A stretch of DNA of 64,000 bases from Amycolatopsis sp. EV170708-02-1 (GTDB taxonomy: Bacteria; Actinomycetota; Actinomycetes; Mycobacteriales; Pseudonocardiaceae), in the NCBI RefSeq assembly GCF_022479115.1, contig NZ_CP092497.1, forward strand, positions 3,224,001-3,288,000, written 5' to 3'. Made by a program: the position numbers and the translations under genes. Positions 29,340 through 38,218 of this stretch are shown here, piece by piece. Each line of letters starts with the position of its first letter. Position 1 is the stretch's first letter. The notes below the pieces were generated by a model that saw only the letters and a program-made list of their open reading frames with translations, was not told where the DNA came from and did not search any database.

Positions 29340-29984
29340 GTAGTCGTCGGGTTCGTCTCGACGGCTGAAGGTGCGGTCGAAGCCGACCGCGGCCGCCGCG
29401 AGACCGATGAACAGCACACCGATCAGCACGCAGTTGAACGCGACACCGCCGTAGCCGTTGATGCCCGGGTCGACGAACGGGTACGGGTAGAACCCGATGA
29501 TCGCGCCCCGCACCAGCGTGACGGCGAGCCAGGCCAGCGGGTACAGCAGCGACCACCACAGGACCCGCCACGACAGCTGGCCGCGCGGCCCGAACAGCAG
29601 CCAGCCCGCGACGCACATCAACGGCGACACCTTGTGCAGCATCGTGTCGGCGAACACCGCCCAGCCGTGCAGCTCGTAGAGATCGGCGAGCGCGACCTGG
29701 AAGACGACGCCGGTCACGGTGATGCCGACGAGCCCGGTGAGCCGCAGCACGCCGAACCAGGTCGACCGGCCCGCGACGCCGAGCGCGAGCAGCAGGCCGC
29801 CGACGCCGACCAGGATGTTCGAGTCGATGGTGAAGAACGCGAGCAGGTTGGCCACCCGGCCGGCCGGGGTGTGGAAGGTGCCGCCGGTGGTGCCCGCGGA
29901 GACCGGGATCTGCGCGGCGAGCCCGGCGATCACCACCAGCGCCGTCAGGGCGGACCAGGCACGCGCGATCTTGGAAGCCTGCAT
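29283..29984 (-). CDS. Pr6Pr-family six-helix membrane protein
   Basis: 233 residues with six membrane helices. Typical family residues are present: FHTPAGRVANLLAFFTIDSNILVG in the first loop and second helix, ADTMLHKVSPLMCVAGWLLFGPRG, and IGFYPYPFVDPGINGYGGVAFNC. The last ~35 residues are a charged cytoplasmic tail that is encoded antisense to the end of the Old Yellow Enzyme gene. The function of the family is unknown. Confidence 0.85.
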   Translation of the reverse strand: MQASKIARAWSALTALVVIAGLAAQIPVSAGTTGGTFHTPAGRVANLLAFFTIDSNILVGVGGLLLALGVAGRSTWFGVLRLTGLVGITVTGVVFQVALADLYELHGWAVFADTMLHKVSPLMCVAGWLLFGPRGQLSWRVLWWSLLYPLAWLAVTLVRGAIIGFYPYPFVDPGINGYGGVAFNCVLIGVLFIGLAAAAVGFDRTFSRRDEPDDYLAPDPAESVERIRDAGTY

Positions 29985-30100
29985 TCGCCCACTTTATGGG
30001 TGATCGGACGGGGACGTCCCGTCACCACCGCGCGCCGCCACTCGATCGGGGCGGGACGCCGCACGGTCTTCCCGGCCATCGGGTCATATCGTGGGAACCG

Positions 30101-30928
30101 ATGGACGTCGAGCGGAGGCCCGGACGCCGCGGCCGGGTCGCGCGGGGGCCGGCGGAGGACAGCGGACCCGTCGCCGAGTTCGCGCGGCGGCTGTGGGAGC
30201 TGAAACGGGCCGCCGGTGACCCTTCCTATGACCGGATGCGTGACGAGTACGGCGCGCTCGCGTCGAAGTCGGCTCTTTCGGCGGCGGCCCGCGGAGAGCG
30301 GCTGCCCAGCTGGGAAACATCCTGGGAGTTCGTTCGCGTGCTGGCCGCCGGGGTGCTCGGCGGCGACGAGGACGAGGTCCGCCACGAATGGCGCGGCGAG
30401 TGGGAACGCGCGCGGGACGCGTTGACCGCCGGTGCCGTGACGGCTCCGGCGCCCGAAGCCGCGCCGGAGCGGTCGCGCCGGACGGCGTTCGTCCTCGCCG
30501 GGGCCGTGGCGCTCGTGCTCGTCGCGGCGCTGGTGTTCGTCTTCGCCGCCCCGTTCGGTTCCGAGCCCGCCGCCCCGGCCGGCGACGCGTCGGAATTCGT
30601 CGCCGACGTGACCGTGCCCGACGGCAGCGAGGTCGCGGCCGGGTCGGTCTTCGTGAAGACGTGGGAGTTCCGCAACGCGGGAACGGTCGGATGGGTGGGC
30701 CGCTATCTGGTGCGCGCCGGTTCGTTCGGGAATCCCGGCGAATGCGCCACACCCGAACGTGTCCCGGTTCCGCAGACCGCACCCGGCGAGCGAGTGCGGG
30801 TCTCCGTCGAGGTGCGTGCGCCCGACCGCCCCGGGCATTGCCAGGTGTACTGGAAGATGGCCGACGAACAGGGCCACATCCTGCTGCCGAACACCCGCGC
30901 CGTGTTCTTCTCGGTCCGCGTCATTTGA
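30101..30928 (+). CDS. HTH-like protein with one TM helix and NBR1-type Ig domain
   Basis: 275 residues from ATG 30101. The cytoplasmic ~130 residues look like the actinobacterial XRE-like module (FARRLWELKRAAGDPSYDRMRDEYGALASKSALSAAARGERLPSWETSWEFV). A transmembrane helix follows (~130-150, TAFVLAGAVALVLVAALVFVFAA). The outer ~110 residues match the NBR1 four-Trp Ig-like domain (VFVKTWEFRNAGTVGWVGRYLVRAG ... PGHCQVYWKMADEQGHILLP). The layout resembles a membrane-anchored regulator or wall-sensing protein; the function is unknown. Confidence 0.8.
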   Translation: MDVERRPGRRGRVARGPAEDSGPVAEFARRLWELKRAAGDPSYDRMRDEYGALASKSALSAAARGERLPSWETSWEFVRVLAAGVLGGDEDEVRHEWRGEWERARDALTAGAVTAPAPEAAPERSRRTAFVLAGAVALVLVAALVFVFAAPFGSEPAAPAGDASEFVADVTVPDGSEVAAGSVFVKTWEFRNAGTVGWVGRYLVRAGSFGNPGECATPERVPVPQTAPGERVRVSVEVRAPDRPGHCQVYWKMADEQGHILLPNTRAVFFSVRVI

Positions 30929-31108
30929 CTTTCCGGGCCGATGGCCAAAGCGCTGACCTGCGCGGACATCGTTCCTTCGGCCATGGCCATTTCGCGGCCG
31001 TGAATCGCTTCCGGAGCGGCTTCCGGCGCCCTTAACGTCGTCGGCGTCCGGGAATTCCGGATGGGGATTTTCCGAAACACTCTCACATTATTTGCGGAAA
31101 GGGAATCC

Positions 31109-31450
31109 ATGCGTCCGTACGTCAAGGTCGCCGCACTGGCCGGGGCCGCGCTCACCGTGGCGCTCCTGCCGGCCACCGCCGCACAGGCGGCTCCGGCGCC
31201 CGCTTCGGGCAGTGATCCGATCATCACCTGCGAATCCGGCTATCACGGCTGGATGCGCCGGGCCGGGAAGGACGCGATCTGCCTCAAGCCGGGCACGCGC
31301 ACCTGGGACGTCAAGGTGTTCGAATGCGCCGGGGATCTGACGGTGCATTTCAAGAACGGCGAGAAGGCCTACTGCGGGGGAAACATGAAGATCGGCCTCG
31401 ACCTGGCCGTCCAGTCCAATGTCGTCAAGACCGTTGTGGGGAACCGATGA
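31109..31450 (+). CDS. Small secreted protein with four cysteines
   Basis: 113 residues from ATG 31109 with GGAAAGGG just upstream. A signal peptide (~1-28, ending AAQAA) is followed by a ~85-residue domain with four Cys (IITCESG, AICLKPG, FECAGD, AYCGGN) that could form two disulphides. No family recognised. The stop overlaps the ATG of the next secreted protein by 4 bp, so the two are made together and may act as a pair. Confidence 0.75.
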   Translation: MRPYVKVAALAGAALTVALLPATAAQAAPAPASGSDPIITCESGYHGWMRRAGKDAICLKPGTRTWDVKVFECAGDLTVHFKNGEKAYCGGNMKIGLDLAVQSNVVKTVVGNR

Positions 31451-31824
31451 AGAAGAAGCTGTTCGCCGTCGTCCCGGTCGCGCTGGCCGGCACCCTGCTG
31501 ATGGCACCGTCCGCCTCCGCGGCGTCGAAGGTCTGTGAGGGCGGACCGTTGATGGGCGGCAAGACGAAGGTCGTCGAGGTGAGCGCGGGGCAGAGCATCG
31601 ACATCACCGTGCACAACCACGACTACCGGGGAATGCTCGTCCAGATCATCGACGACGTCTTCGACAAGGGCCTCTGGAGCGGGGCCATCGCGCCGGGCAA
31701 GGAGCGTACCGTCAAACACGGCGTGCTCGGGGAGCCGCCGGTGTACCACAAGATCCGCTTCGAGGTGACCTCCAACCTTTCGAACAACTACACGTACAAG
31801 ATCTCGTCGGACCGCTGCTACTGA
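31447..31824 (+). CDS. Small secreted protein, unknown, coupled to upstream gene
   Basis: 125 residues. The signal peptide MKKKLFAVVPVALAGTLLMAPSASA is clear. The mature ~100 residues have two Cys (SKVCEGG near the start, SDRCY at the end), likely joined, and a beta-rich pattern (SIDITVHNHDYRGMLVQIIDDVF, HKIRFEVTSNLSNNYTYKI). No family recognised. The ATG overlaps the previous stop (ATGA). Confidence 0.75.
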   Translation: MKKKLFAVVPVALAGTLLMAPSASAASKVCEGGPLMGGKTKVVEVSAGQSIDITVHNHDYRGMLVQIIDDVFDKGLWSGAIAPGKERTVKHGVLGEPPVYHKIRFEVTSNLSNNYTYKISSDRCY

Positions 31825-31855
31825 CGCGTTTCGTCCTCTGGACGCGGTCAGGTCC

Positions 31856-31947
31856 GGGTGGGGAGGAATCCTCCCCGCCCGGCGTCGGGACCCGAGCGGC
31901 CCTCGACGGTGGAGGATTCAGGACACTCGACGTCCCGAATCCTCCAC
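31856..31947. repeat. Two GGGGAGGA-type palindromes in tandem
   Basis: A compact palindrome GGGGAGGAATCCTCCCC sits within 31856-31880. A second hairpin has arms 31909-31924 and 31932-31947 with one mismatch (GTGGAGGATT core). The same core forms the palindrome at 18679-18725. They lie after the secreted-protein pair and can end its transcript. Confidence 0.75.
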
Positions 31948-31970
31948 GCTCGACCGTGCCGCTCTTGTGC

Positions 31971-32036
31971 GCGCGTTTAGTCCTCTGGATGCGATCGTTG
32001 CACGCGCAAGGACCGCATTCAGAGGACTAAACGCGC
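31971..32036. repeat. Long palindrome downstream of ligB (23-bp arms, one mismatch)
   Basis: Arms 31971-31993 and 32014-32036 (core TTTAGTCCTCT / AGAGGACTAAA) differ at one position. The loop adds GTTGC/GCAAG pairing, giving a hairpin of ~66 nt. A related single half (GCGTTTCGTCCTCTGGACGCG) lies at ~31827-31847. The element begins 8 bp after the ligB stop, where it would end ligB transcription. Confidence 0.8.
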
Positions 32037-32043
32037 GGAGGGG

Positions 32044-33555
32044 TCAGGGCTTGAGGAGGCCGCGCACGGTGTCGATAGTGTCGGCGTCCGCGGCCTCCTT
32101 GTCCGGCCGGTAACGCACGACCCGCGCGAAGCGCAGCGCCAGCCCGCCCGGATACCGCGTGCTCACCTGGGCCCCGTCGAGCTCGATTTCGACGACGAGC
32201 TCCGGCCGCACGTGGACCGCCCAGTCCGTGCGATGGGTCTCGATCTCCTGGAACGTCTTCGTCTGCCAGGCCAGCAGCTCGTCGGTCATACCCTTGAACG
32301 TCTTGCCGACCATGATCGGCGGACCGCCGTCGGGGTCGCGGGCACCCAGATGCAGATTCGACAATGTGCCGGTGCGCCTGCCGTGCCCCCATTCCGCGGC
32401 GAGCACGATCAGATCGATCGTGTGCACCGGTTTCACCTTCAGCCACGCGCGGCCCCGGCGCCCCGCCGCGTACGGCGAAGCGAGATCCTTGACCATCACG
32501 CCTTCGTGCCCGGCGGCCATCGCCGCTTCCAGCACTTCCCCGGCCGAGGCGGGCCTGAGCTCGCCCGGGATGACGTGCTCGCCCGCGACCCGGCGCAGGG
32601 CGGTGTTCCGTTCGGAGAGCGGCGCGTCGAGCAGGTCGGTGCCGTCGAGGTGCAGGCAGTCGAAGAAGTACGGCCGCAGCAACAGCGCCTTGACCTGCTC
32701 CTCGCGGCTGCTGCCGAACCGGCTCATCGTCTGCTGGAACGGCCTGGGCCTGCCGTCGTCGGTCAGGGCCAGCGTCTCGCCGTCGAGGACCACCGACGTG
32801 CAGGGCAGGGACCGCACCAGGTCCACCAGTTCGCCGACGCTGTCGGTGATCTCCCGCAGCGTCCGCGTGTAGATGTGCACCTCGTCGCCTTCGCGGTGGA
32901 CCTGGATCCGCGCGCCGTCCATCTTGTACTCGACCAGCGCCTCGGCGTGCTCCGCGATCGCCTCGTCGAGGGACTCCGCCGGGGAGGCCAGCATCGGCCG
33001 GATCGGCCTGCCCAGCGCCAGTTTGAACTCCGCCAGCCGCTCGCGGCCGCCCGTCATCGCGGCCAGGCCCGTCACCGGGAGCTGCCCGGACAGCATGAAC
33101 GCCCGCCGGACGTCCTCGGCCGGGATTTCGGACGCCGCCGCGATGGCGTCCACCATGATCCCTTCGAGCGCGCCCTGCCGGAGCTCGCCGGTGAGCAGCC
33201 GGAACAGGAACTCCTGCTCCTCCTTCGTCATCTTGGTGAGCAGGGCCCGCAACGTCTCCGCGCGCAGCTTCACCGACCCCGAACCCGCCGCCGCGCCCAC
33301 CGTGTCGAAGGCCGTGTCGACCTCGGACACGGTCAACGACGGCTCGGCGGCCGGGGCCGCGTCCAGTGCGGCCAGCGTCCGCCAGCCGGCGCCGATGCGG
33401 CCCTGGGTCAGCTGCCCGGTGAGGAACGCGACGACCGCGGGCAGCTCCAGCTCGCCGGCGGCGCGCAGCACCGCTGCCAGGGTGGCGATCTTCGCCTTCC
33501 TGGACCTCGTGGCGGCGAGCTCGGCCGACGCGGTCACCACCGCGGTGAGCAACAT
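32044..33555 (-). CDS. ligB: ATP-dependent DNA ligase (LigB type)
   Basis: 503 residues from ATG 33555. An N-terminal DNA-binding helical domain (~1-190), then nucleotidyl motif I EYKMDGARIQVH (Lys ~211), VVLDGETLAL (motif III), PYFFDCLHLDG, EGVMVKDLASPYAAGRRGRAWLKVKP (motifs IV and V), and an OB domain ending RYPGGLALRFARVVRYRPDKEA (motif VI). It matches mycobacterial LigB (Rv3062 type), a non-essential ligase besides NAD-dependent LigA. It fits with the other repair genes in the window. Confidence 0.92.
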   Translation of the reverse strand: MLLTAVVTASAELAATRSRKAKIATLAAVLRAAGELELPAVVAFLTGQLTQGRIGAGWRTLAALDAAPAAEPSLTVSEVDTAFDTVGAAAGSGSVKLRAETLRALLTKMTKEEQEFLFRLLTGELRQGALEGIMVDAIAAASEIPAEDVRRAFMLSGQLPVTGLAAMTGGRERLAEFKLALGRPIRPMLASPAESLDEAIAEHAEALVEYKMDGARIQVHREGDEVHIYTRTLREITDSVGELVDLVRSLPCTSVVLDGETLALTDDGRPRPFQQTMSRFGSSREEQVKALLLRPYFFDCLHLDGTDLLDAPLSERNTALRRVAGEHVIPGELRPASAGEVLEAAMAAGHEGVMVKDLASPYAAGRRGRAWLKVKPVHTIDLIVLAAEWGHGRRTGTLSNLHLGARDPDGGPPIMVGKTFKGMTDELLAWQTKTFQEIETHRTDWAVHVRPELVVEIELDGAQVSTRYPGGLALRFARVVRYRPDKEAADADTIDTVRGLLKP

Positions 33556-33811
33556 GGATCCATCATGGACCCGGGCACCGACAGTTTCGCGTTCAAGCGT
33601 GCTCTTCGCCGCTCGCGATTCGGACCGGCCTTCGCCGGCTTTCCGGTGACGTGGTGTCCCCGCTGACCGGCGGCCGTCCGACCGCCGGAGTCCTGGCGCT
33701 GGTCGCAAGGAAAGGGGGCTTCACGTACTTGGAGTACTCGGTTCTTTGTGGATGGCCAGGATCCCGGGAGCCGCCCGCTCAAGGGAGGGAAGGGGGCCTT
33801 CACGGACCGGG
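33556..33811. other. Intergenic region with unpaired palindrome halves
   Basis: 256 bp without a gene. AAGGAAAGGGGGCTTCAC (~33709-33726) and AAGGGGGCCTTCAC (~33790) echo the units at 6610-6686, but their complementary halves are missing. A small dyad GTACT-TGG-AGTAC is present near 33727-33739. It looks like a decayed member of the intergenic palindrome family. Confidence 0.45.
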
Positions 33812-34654
33812 CTAGGCGTGCGCGGGATCGGCGACCCAGCTGGCGAGCAGGCGGAGCGCGCGCTCGCTGTCGGAGCCGGGCTCGGCGGTGTAGATCACCA
33901 GGGCCTGGTCGGGATCGTCGGGCAGCCGCAGCGTCTCGTAGCGCAGCCGGAGCTCGCCGACGATCGGGTTGAGCATCACCTTCCACGCGTGCGCCTTCTC
34001 GCGCACGGTCTGCTTCGCCCACAGCTTCCGGAAGTCCTCGCTGCCGAGGGAGAGTTCGCCGACCAGCTGGGCGAGGTACGGGTCGTCCGGATACCTCCCG
34101 CTCTCGGAACGCAGGTTCGCGACGATCTCCTTCGCCACGGTTTCCCATTCGGGATGCAGCACGCGGGCTTGCTCGTCGAGGAAGAACATCTTCGGGATGT
34201 TGCGCTCGCCCGCCTGCCGCGAGGCGAAGTCGAAGGAGAGCGCGGCGCCGAGGGGATTCCACGCCAGTACGTCCAGGTAGCGGCCGAAGACGAACGCCGG
34301 GGACTGGAGGGCGTTCAGCATCGTCTGCAGTTCCGGCCGGAGCCGCTGCGCCCGCGGCCGCGCGACGCGGTTGCGTTTCGGGGCGGCCAGATTGCGCAGG
34401 TAGGTGTCCTCGTCGCGATGCAGCCGCAGCGCCCGGCTCAGCGAATCGAGGACCGAGTCGGACACGTTGCGCGCCCGGCCCTGTTCGAGCCGCGTGTAGT
34501 AGTCGACGCTGATCCCGGCCAGCTGCGCCAGCTCCTCACGCCGCAGCCCGGCGACCCGCCGCTGGTTGAACCCCGTCGGCAGGCCGAGATCCGCCGGGTC
34601 CAGCGCGGCCCTGCGTGCCTTGAGGAACTCGCCCAGTCCGGCCGTCTCGGTCAT
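33812..34654 (-). CDS. XRE-family regulator with MmyB-like ligand domain
   Basis: 280 residues from ATG 34654. An N-terminal helix-turn-helix of the XRE type (GLGEFLKARRAALDPADLG...VAGLRREELAQLAGISVDYYTRLEQGRARNVSDSVLDSLSRAL, ~5-85) is followed by the MmyB-like domain (MLNALQSPAFVFGRYLDVLAWNPLGAAL). That domain binds fatty-acid-like ligands in a structurally known relative. GATACT 7 nt before the ATG suggests a leaderless start. It is divergent from an EamA transporter and probably controls it. Confidence 0.9.
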   Translation of the reverse strand: MTETAGLGEFLKARRAALDPADLGLPTGFNQRRVAGLRREELAQLAGISVDYYTRLEQGRARNVSDSVLDSLSRALRLHRDEDTYLRNLAAPKRNRVARPRAQRLRPELQTMLNALQSPAFVFGRYLDVLAWNPLGAALSFDFASRQAGERNIPKMFFLDEQARVLHPEWETVAKEIVANLRSESGRYPDDPYLAQLVGELSLGSEDFRKLWAKQTVREKAHAWKVMLNPIVGELRLRYETLRLPDDPDQALVIYTAEPGSDSERALRLLASWVADPAHA

Positions 34655-34694
34655 GTCGGCAAGTATCCCGGATCTCGCGGGGCGCCTGCCTGGT

Positions 34695-34787
34695 CCTGGC
34701 AGACCCAGGCTGGCCGCGTGACGCCGCTCGCACTTATGGTCCTGTCGGTACGCCAATATTTGGCTCTTCGGTTCGGGCCAAAGAGCC
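34695..34787. promoter_or_regulatory. Dyads between XRE regulator and EamA transporter
   Basis: Three dyads lie in this divergent space: CCTGG-CAGAC-CCAGG (34695-34709), GCCAA-TAT-TTGGC (34752-34764) and GGCTCTT...AAGAGCC (34762-34787). The second is a compact palindrome close to the transporter start. They are candidate operators for the XRE/MmyB protein. Confidence 0.4.
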
Positions 34788-34793
34788 GTCATC

Positions 34794-35900
34794 GTGAAAG
34801 CCATGGACATCGAACGAAGAGGCGTGACGATCGGCGTACTGGGGGTGCTGATCGTCGGCGCGTCCGTGCCGGTGACGGGGATGCTCGACGGCTACCCCGT
34901 GATCACCGGGCAAGCGCTGCGGTACGCGCTGGCGGGAGTGCTCCTGCTGGCGTGGGCCCGGCTGAGCGGGCGTCCGTTGCCGTTGCCGGGCGCGCGCGAC
35001 CTGCCGTCGCTGATCGCCCTCGCGGCGACCGGGATGATCGGGTTCCAGGCGTGCCTGCTGTTCGCGCAGCGCTACGCCGAACCCGGCCTCGTCGCCGCTT
35101 TCCTCGGCGGCACACCGCTCGTGCTCGCGCTCGCCGGCCCGCTGGCGAAGGGGAAACGGCCGTCATGGGCGCCGGTGACCGGGGCGGTGCTCGCCGGGCT
35201 CGGGATCGCCGTGCTCTCCGGCGGAGGTGCGGCGCGCTGGCAGGGGCTGGTGCTCGCCGCGCTGGCCATGGTGTGCGAAGCGCTCTTCACGTTGCTCGCC
35301 GTCGGCGTGCTCGAAAGGCTCGGACCGCTGGCGACCGCGACCTGGGGGTGTTTCGCCGCGGGAGCCGGGGGCGCGGCCGTCGGGACGATCGCCGACCCGT
35401 CCGGCGCCTGGGCCTGGCCGGACGGGCGTGAACTGATCGCGCTCGGCTACCTGACGGTCGTCGTGACCGCGATCGCGTTTCTTCTCTGGTACTCGGCGGT
35501 TTCCGCGCTGGGGGCCGACCGGGCCGGGGTGCTGGTCGGCTTGATGCCGGTCTCTGGGCTCGCCGTGTCGCTCCTGCTGGGAATGCAGGATTTCCGCTTC
35601 TCACAGGTGATCGGGGTGGCGCTCGTGTCCTCAGGCGTCGTGATCGGCTTGCGTCGTCGCAAGCTCGACGAGCCTGGCGCATTTGACGTCGAAGTGCTTC
35701 ACGACGTCGCCGCCGATGATCGCGACCATGACCGCGCGCATCGGCCCGCCGAAGGTGACCTTCTGGACGAACTCCGTCCCGCCGTCGACCGCGGTCAGCC
35801 GCAGCGCGAGATCCATGGCGCCCAAGGGAATCGGCTGCCGAAGGGCGATCTCGCGGTCCTGGATCAGGGACGTGATCGTGAACGGCTCGGCGACCCGTGA
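34794..35900 (+). CDS. EamA/DMT-family transporter with read-on C-terminal tail
   Basis: 368 residues. The first ~285 form ten membrane helices of a drug/metabolite exporter, with two EamA repeats (for example GQALRYALAGVLLLAWARLSGRPL and the second-repeat end GVALVSSGVVIGLRRRK). Normal family length ends there. The frame stays open for a further ~80 charged, non-membrane residues encoded exactly antisense to the SRPBCC gene, so a stop codon appears to have been lost. Start GTG 34794, with ATG 34803 an alternative. Substrate unknown. Divergent XRE gene likely regulates it. Confidence 0.8.
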   Translation: MKAMDIERRGVTIGVLGVLIVGASVPVTGMLDGYPVITGQALRYALAGVLLLAWARLSGRPLPLPGARDLPSLIALAATGMIGFQACLLFAQRYAEPGLVAAFLGGTPLVLALAGPLAKGKRPSWAPVTGAVLAGLGIAVLSGGGAARWQGLVLAALAMVCEALFTLLAVGVLERLGPLATATWGCFAAGAGGAAVGTIADPSGAWAWPDGRELIALGYLTVVVTAIAFLLWYSAVSALGADRAGVLVGLMPVSGLAVSLLLGMQDFRFSQVIGVALVSSGVVIGLRRRKLDEPGAFDVEVLHDVAADDRDHDRAHRPAEGDLLDELRPAVDRGQPQREIHGAQGNRLPKGDLAVLDQGRDRERLGDP

Positions 35901-36086
35901 GTGCACGCGGCCGCGGAATCCGTTCGGTATGAGGAAACCGGTCGAGCCCACCTCGGCGGGGCCGTGCAGTTCGACGCCGACGAGGTCGGGATCCCAGTCG
36001 GGCCACCGGGTGAAGTCGGCCAGTGTCGCCCAGAGCGCCGACGGCGGGCAGGGAAGGATTTCGCGGGAGGTTCTCGTCCAGGTCAT
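35631..36086 (-). CDS. SRPBCC-family (START-like) protein
   Basis: 151 residues from ATG 36086; an ATG at 36131 would overlap the tetR start. The polyketide-cyclase-like helix-grip fold pattern is present: TSREILPCPPSALWATLADFTRWPDWDPDLVGVEL at the start, then GSTGFLIP and RVAEPFTITSLI, with the long C-terminal helix GGDVVKHFDVKCARLVELA. The ligand is unknown. It is divergent from a TetR gene, which may control it. About 270 bp of its 3' half are antisense to the extended EamA frame. Confidence 0.8.
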   Translation of the reverse strand: MTWTRTSREILPCPPSALWATLADFTRWPDWDPDLVGVELHGPAEVGSTGFLIPNGFRGRVHSRVAEPFTITSLIQDREIALRQPIPLGAMDLALRLTAVDGGTEFVQKVTFGGPMRAVMVAIIGGDVVKHFDVKCARLVELATTQADHDA

Positions 36087-36117
36087 ACCCGGACGATATA
36101 CGGAACTGCCAGTCTCG

Positions 36118-36123
36118 TAAACT
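36118..36123 (+). promoter_or_regulatory. -10 box of leaderless tetR-type gene
   Basis: TAAACT is followed by GGGGGC and the ATG at 36130. With 43 bp between the divergent starts, the TetR protein probably represses both genes from here. Confidence 0.5.
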
Positions 36124-36129
36124 GGGGGC

Positions 36130-36711
36130 ATGGCACGAGGCAGGCCGAGGGAAGAAGGAATCGACGACGCGGTCCGCGAGGCCGTGCGGGCGTTGCTGAC
36201 CGAAACCGGTTACCAGCGCTGCACGATCGACGCGGTCGCGGCGCGGGCGGGCGTCGGCAAGGCCGCGGTGTACCGGCGATGGCGATCGAAGGCGGAGCTC
36301 GTGTTCGCCGCGGTGATCCATCCCGTCGAGCTCGACCCGCCGTCGGACACGGGCTCGCTGCGCGGCGACGTGGCGGCGGTCCTCGCGGTGATCCAGTCCT
36401 CTTTGGACGGTGTGGAACTCCGGCAGGCGCTGCCGTCGCTGCTCGCCGACGTCCGGGCGGACCCGGCGCTGGAGGCCCGGTTCGGCGAGGTCTTCCTCGG
36501 CCGCGAACGCGGTTATCTGGTCCAGATGCTGGATCGGGCCGTCGCGAGAGGGGAGCTCTCGCGACGGCCCGATCCGGCTCTCGTCCACGCGATCCTGCTC
36601 GGCCCGGTGCTGACGTGGCTGCACCTGTTCACCGAGACACCGCCTTCGGGTGGGCTGGCGGCTTCGCTCGCCTCACCACTTCACGCGGCTGTGGTCGCTC
36701 TCGGCGCTTAG
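36130..36711 (+). CDS. TetR-family regulator
   Basis: 193 residues. The N-terminal helix-turn-helix reads [40 protein letters not shown] (~15-55). The C-terminal ligand domain resembles the TetR_C16-type ([45 protein letters not shown]). It is divergent from the SRPBCC gene. It overlaps the stop of fumC by 4 bp. Confidence 0.9.
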   Translation: MARGRPREEGIDDAVREAVRALLTETGYQRCTIDAVAARAGVGKAAVYRRWRSKAELVFAAVIHPVELDPPSDTGSLRGDVAAVLAVIQSSLDGVELRQALPSLLADVRADPALEARFGEVFLGRERGYLVQMLDRAVARGELSRRPDPALVHAILLGPVLTWLHLFTETPPSGGLAASLASPLHAAVVALGA

Positions 36712-38105
36712 CGGCCTCCGCGCGCCATGCGGAGGACGTCGAGAGCCTCGTCCAGCTGCGCTTCGGTGAGTTTGCCGTTCGCGACGTGACCGCGTTCGAT
36801 CACGACCTCGCGGATCGTCTTCAGCTCTTTGAGTGCCTGCTTCGCGATGGCGGCGGCCTCTTCGTAGCCGATGTATTTGTTCAGCGGCGTCACGATCGAA
36901 GGCGAGCCCTCGGCGTACTCGCGCGCGCGGTCGGCGTTCACCGTCACACCCGCGAACACCTTGTCCGCCAGCAGCCGCGAGACCGCGGCGAGCAGCCGCG
37001 CCGATTCGAGCACGTTGCGCGCGATCACCGGCAGGTTCACGTTGAGCTGGAAGTTGCCCGCCGCGCCGGCGAAGGCGACCGCCGCGTCGTTGCCGATCAC
37101 CTGGGCGACCACCTGCAGCGTCGCCTCCGGGATCACCGGGTTCACCTTGCCCGGCATGATCGACGAACCCGGCTGGAGATCCGGCAGGGCCAGCTCGGCG
37201 AGCCCGGTGCGCGGGCCGGACCCCAGCCAGCGCAGGTCGTTCGCGATCTTGTTCAGCGACACCGCGACCGTGCGCAGATGCCCGGACGTCTCGACGACGC
37301 TGTCCTGCGTCGCCTGCGCCTCGAAGTGGTCGCGCGCCTCGGTCAGCGGAAGACCGGTCACCGAAGCCAGCTCCTGCGAGACCGCCGCGCCGAAGCCCTC
37401 GGGCGCGTTCAGCCCGGAGCCGACCGCGGTCCCGCCGATCGGCAGTTCGCCGAGCCGCGGCAGGCCCGACTTCAGCCGCTCGACACCGAACCGGACCTGC
37501 GACGCCCACGCGCCCGCCTCCTGGCCGAACGTGATCGGCACGGCGTCCATCAGATGCGTGCGGCCGGATTTGACGATGTCCGCCCATTCGCCCGCGCGCG
37601 TCTCGATGGCGGCGGCCAGGTACTCCAGAGCGGGGATCACATCGGAGAGCACTGCTTCCGTCGCGGCGACGTGGATCGTCGTCGGGAAGGTGTCGTTCGA
37701 CGACTGCGAGGCGTTGACGTGGTCGTTCGGGTGCACGTCGCGGCCCAGCGCCTTCGACGCGAGCGTCGCGATGACCTCGTTGGCGTTCATGTTCGACGAG
37801 GTCCCGGAACCGGTCTGGAACACGTCGATCGGGAAGTGCGCGTCGTGCTTGCCTTCGGCGACCTCGTCCGCGGCCTTCGCGATGGCCTCGGCGACCTCGG
37901 CGTCCAGTACGCCGAGCTGCGCGTTGACCCGCGCCGCGGCGGCCTTCAGCAGGCCGAGCGCGCGGATCTGGGCGCGCTCCAGGCCCCGGCCGGAGATCGG
38001 GAAGTTCTCGACGGCGCGCTGCGTCTGCGCGCGGTAGAGGGCGTCGACGGGGACGCGCACCTCGCCCATGGTGTCGTGTTCGATCCGGTATTCCTGTTCA
38101 GCCAT
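36708..38105 (-). CDS. fumC: Class II fumarate hydratase
   Basis: 465 residues, the standard size. Interconverts fumarate and L-malate in the TCA cycle. Visible motifs: [16 protein letters not shown], the [18 protein letters not shown] substrate loop, [17 protein letters not shown] and the signature [15 protein letters not shown] (catalytic Ser in the mobile loop). Homologue of Rv1098c and the first gene of the second syntenic block. It is divergent from the reductase gene over ~110 bp. Confidence 0.95.
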   Translation of the reverse strand: MAEQEYRIEHDTMGEVRVPVDALYRAQTQRAVENFPISGRGLERAQIRALGLLKAAAARVNAQLGVLDAEVAEAIAKAADEVAEGKHDAHFPIDVFQTGSGTSSNMNANEVIATLASKALGRDVHPNDHVNASQSSNDTFPTTIHVAATEAVLSDVIPALEYLAAAIETRAGEWADIVKSGRTHLMDAVPITFGQEAGAWASQVRFGVERLKSGLPRLGELPIGGTAVGSGLNAPEGFGAAVSQELASVTGLPLTEARDHFEAQATQDSVVETSGHLRTVAVSLNKIANDLRWLGSGPRTGLAELALPDLQPGSSIMPGKVNPVIPEATLQVVAQVIGNDAAVAFAGAAGNFQLNVNLPVIARNVLESARLLAAVSRLLADKVFAGVTVNADRAREYAEGSPSIVTPLNKYIGYEEAAAIAKQALKELKTIREVVIERGHVANGKLTEAQLDEALDVLRMARGGR

Positions 38106-38218
38106 ACCCCAAGTCTCGCGCAGCGCCTCCCGGCGCGCTCCGTGTCTTTCGGCACGCGAGGGCTAGGATCGAATGTGTTCTCGATCACGCCGCCCACCAC
38201 CGGCCGGGAGAGTGCCGA

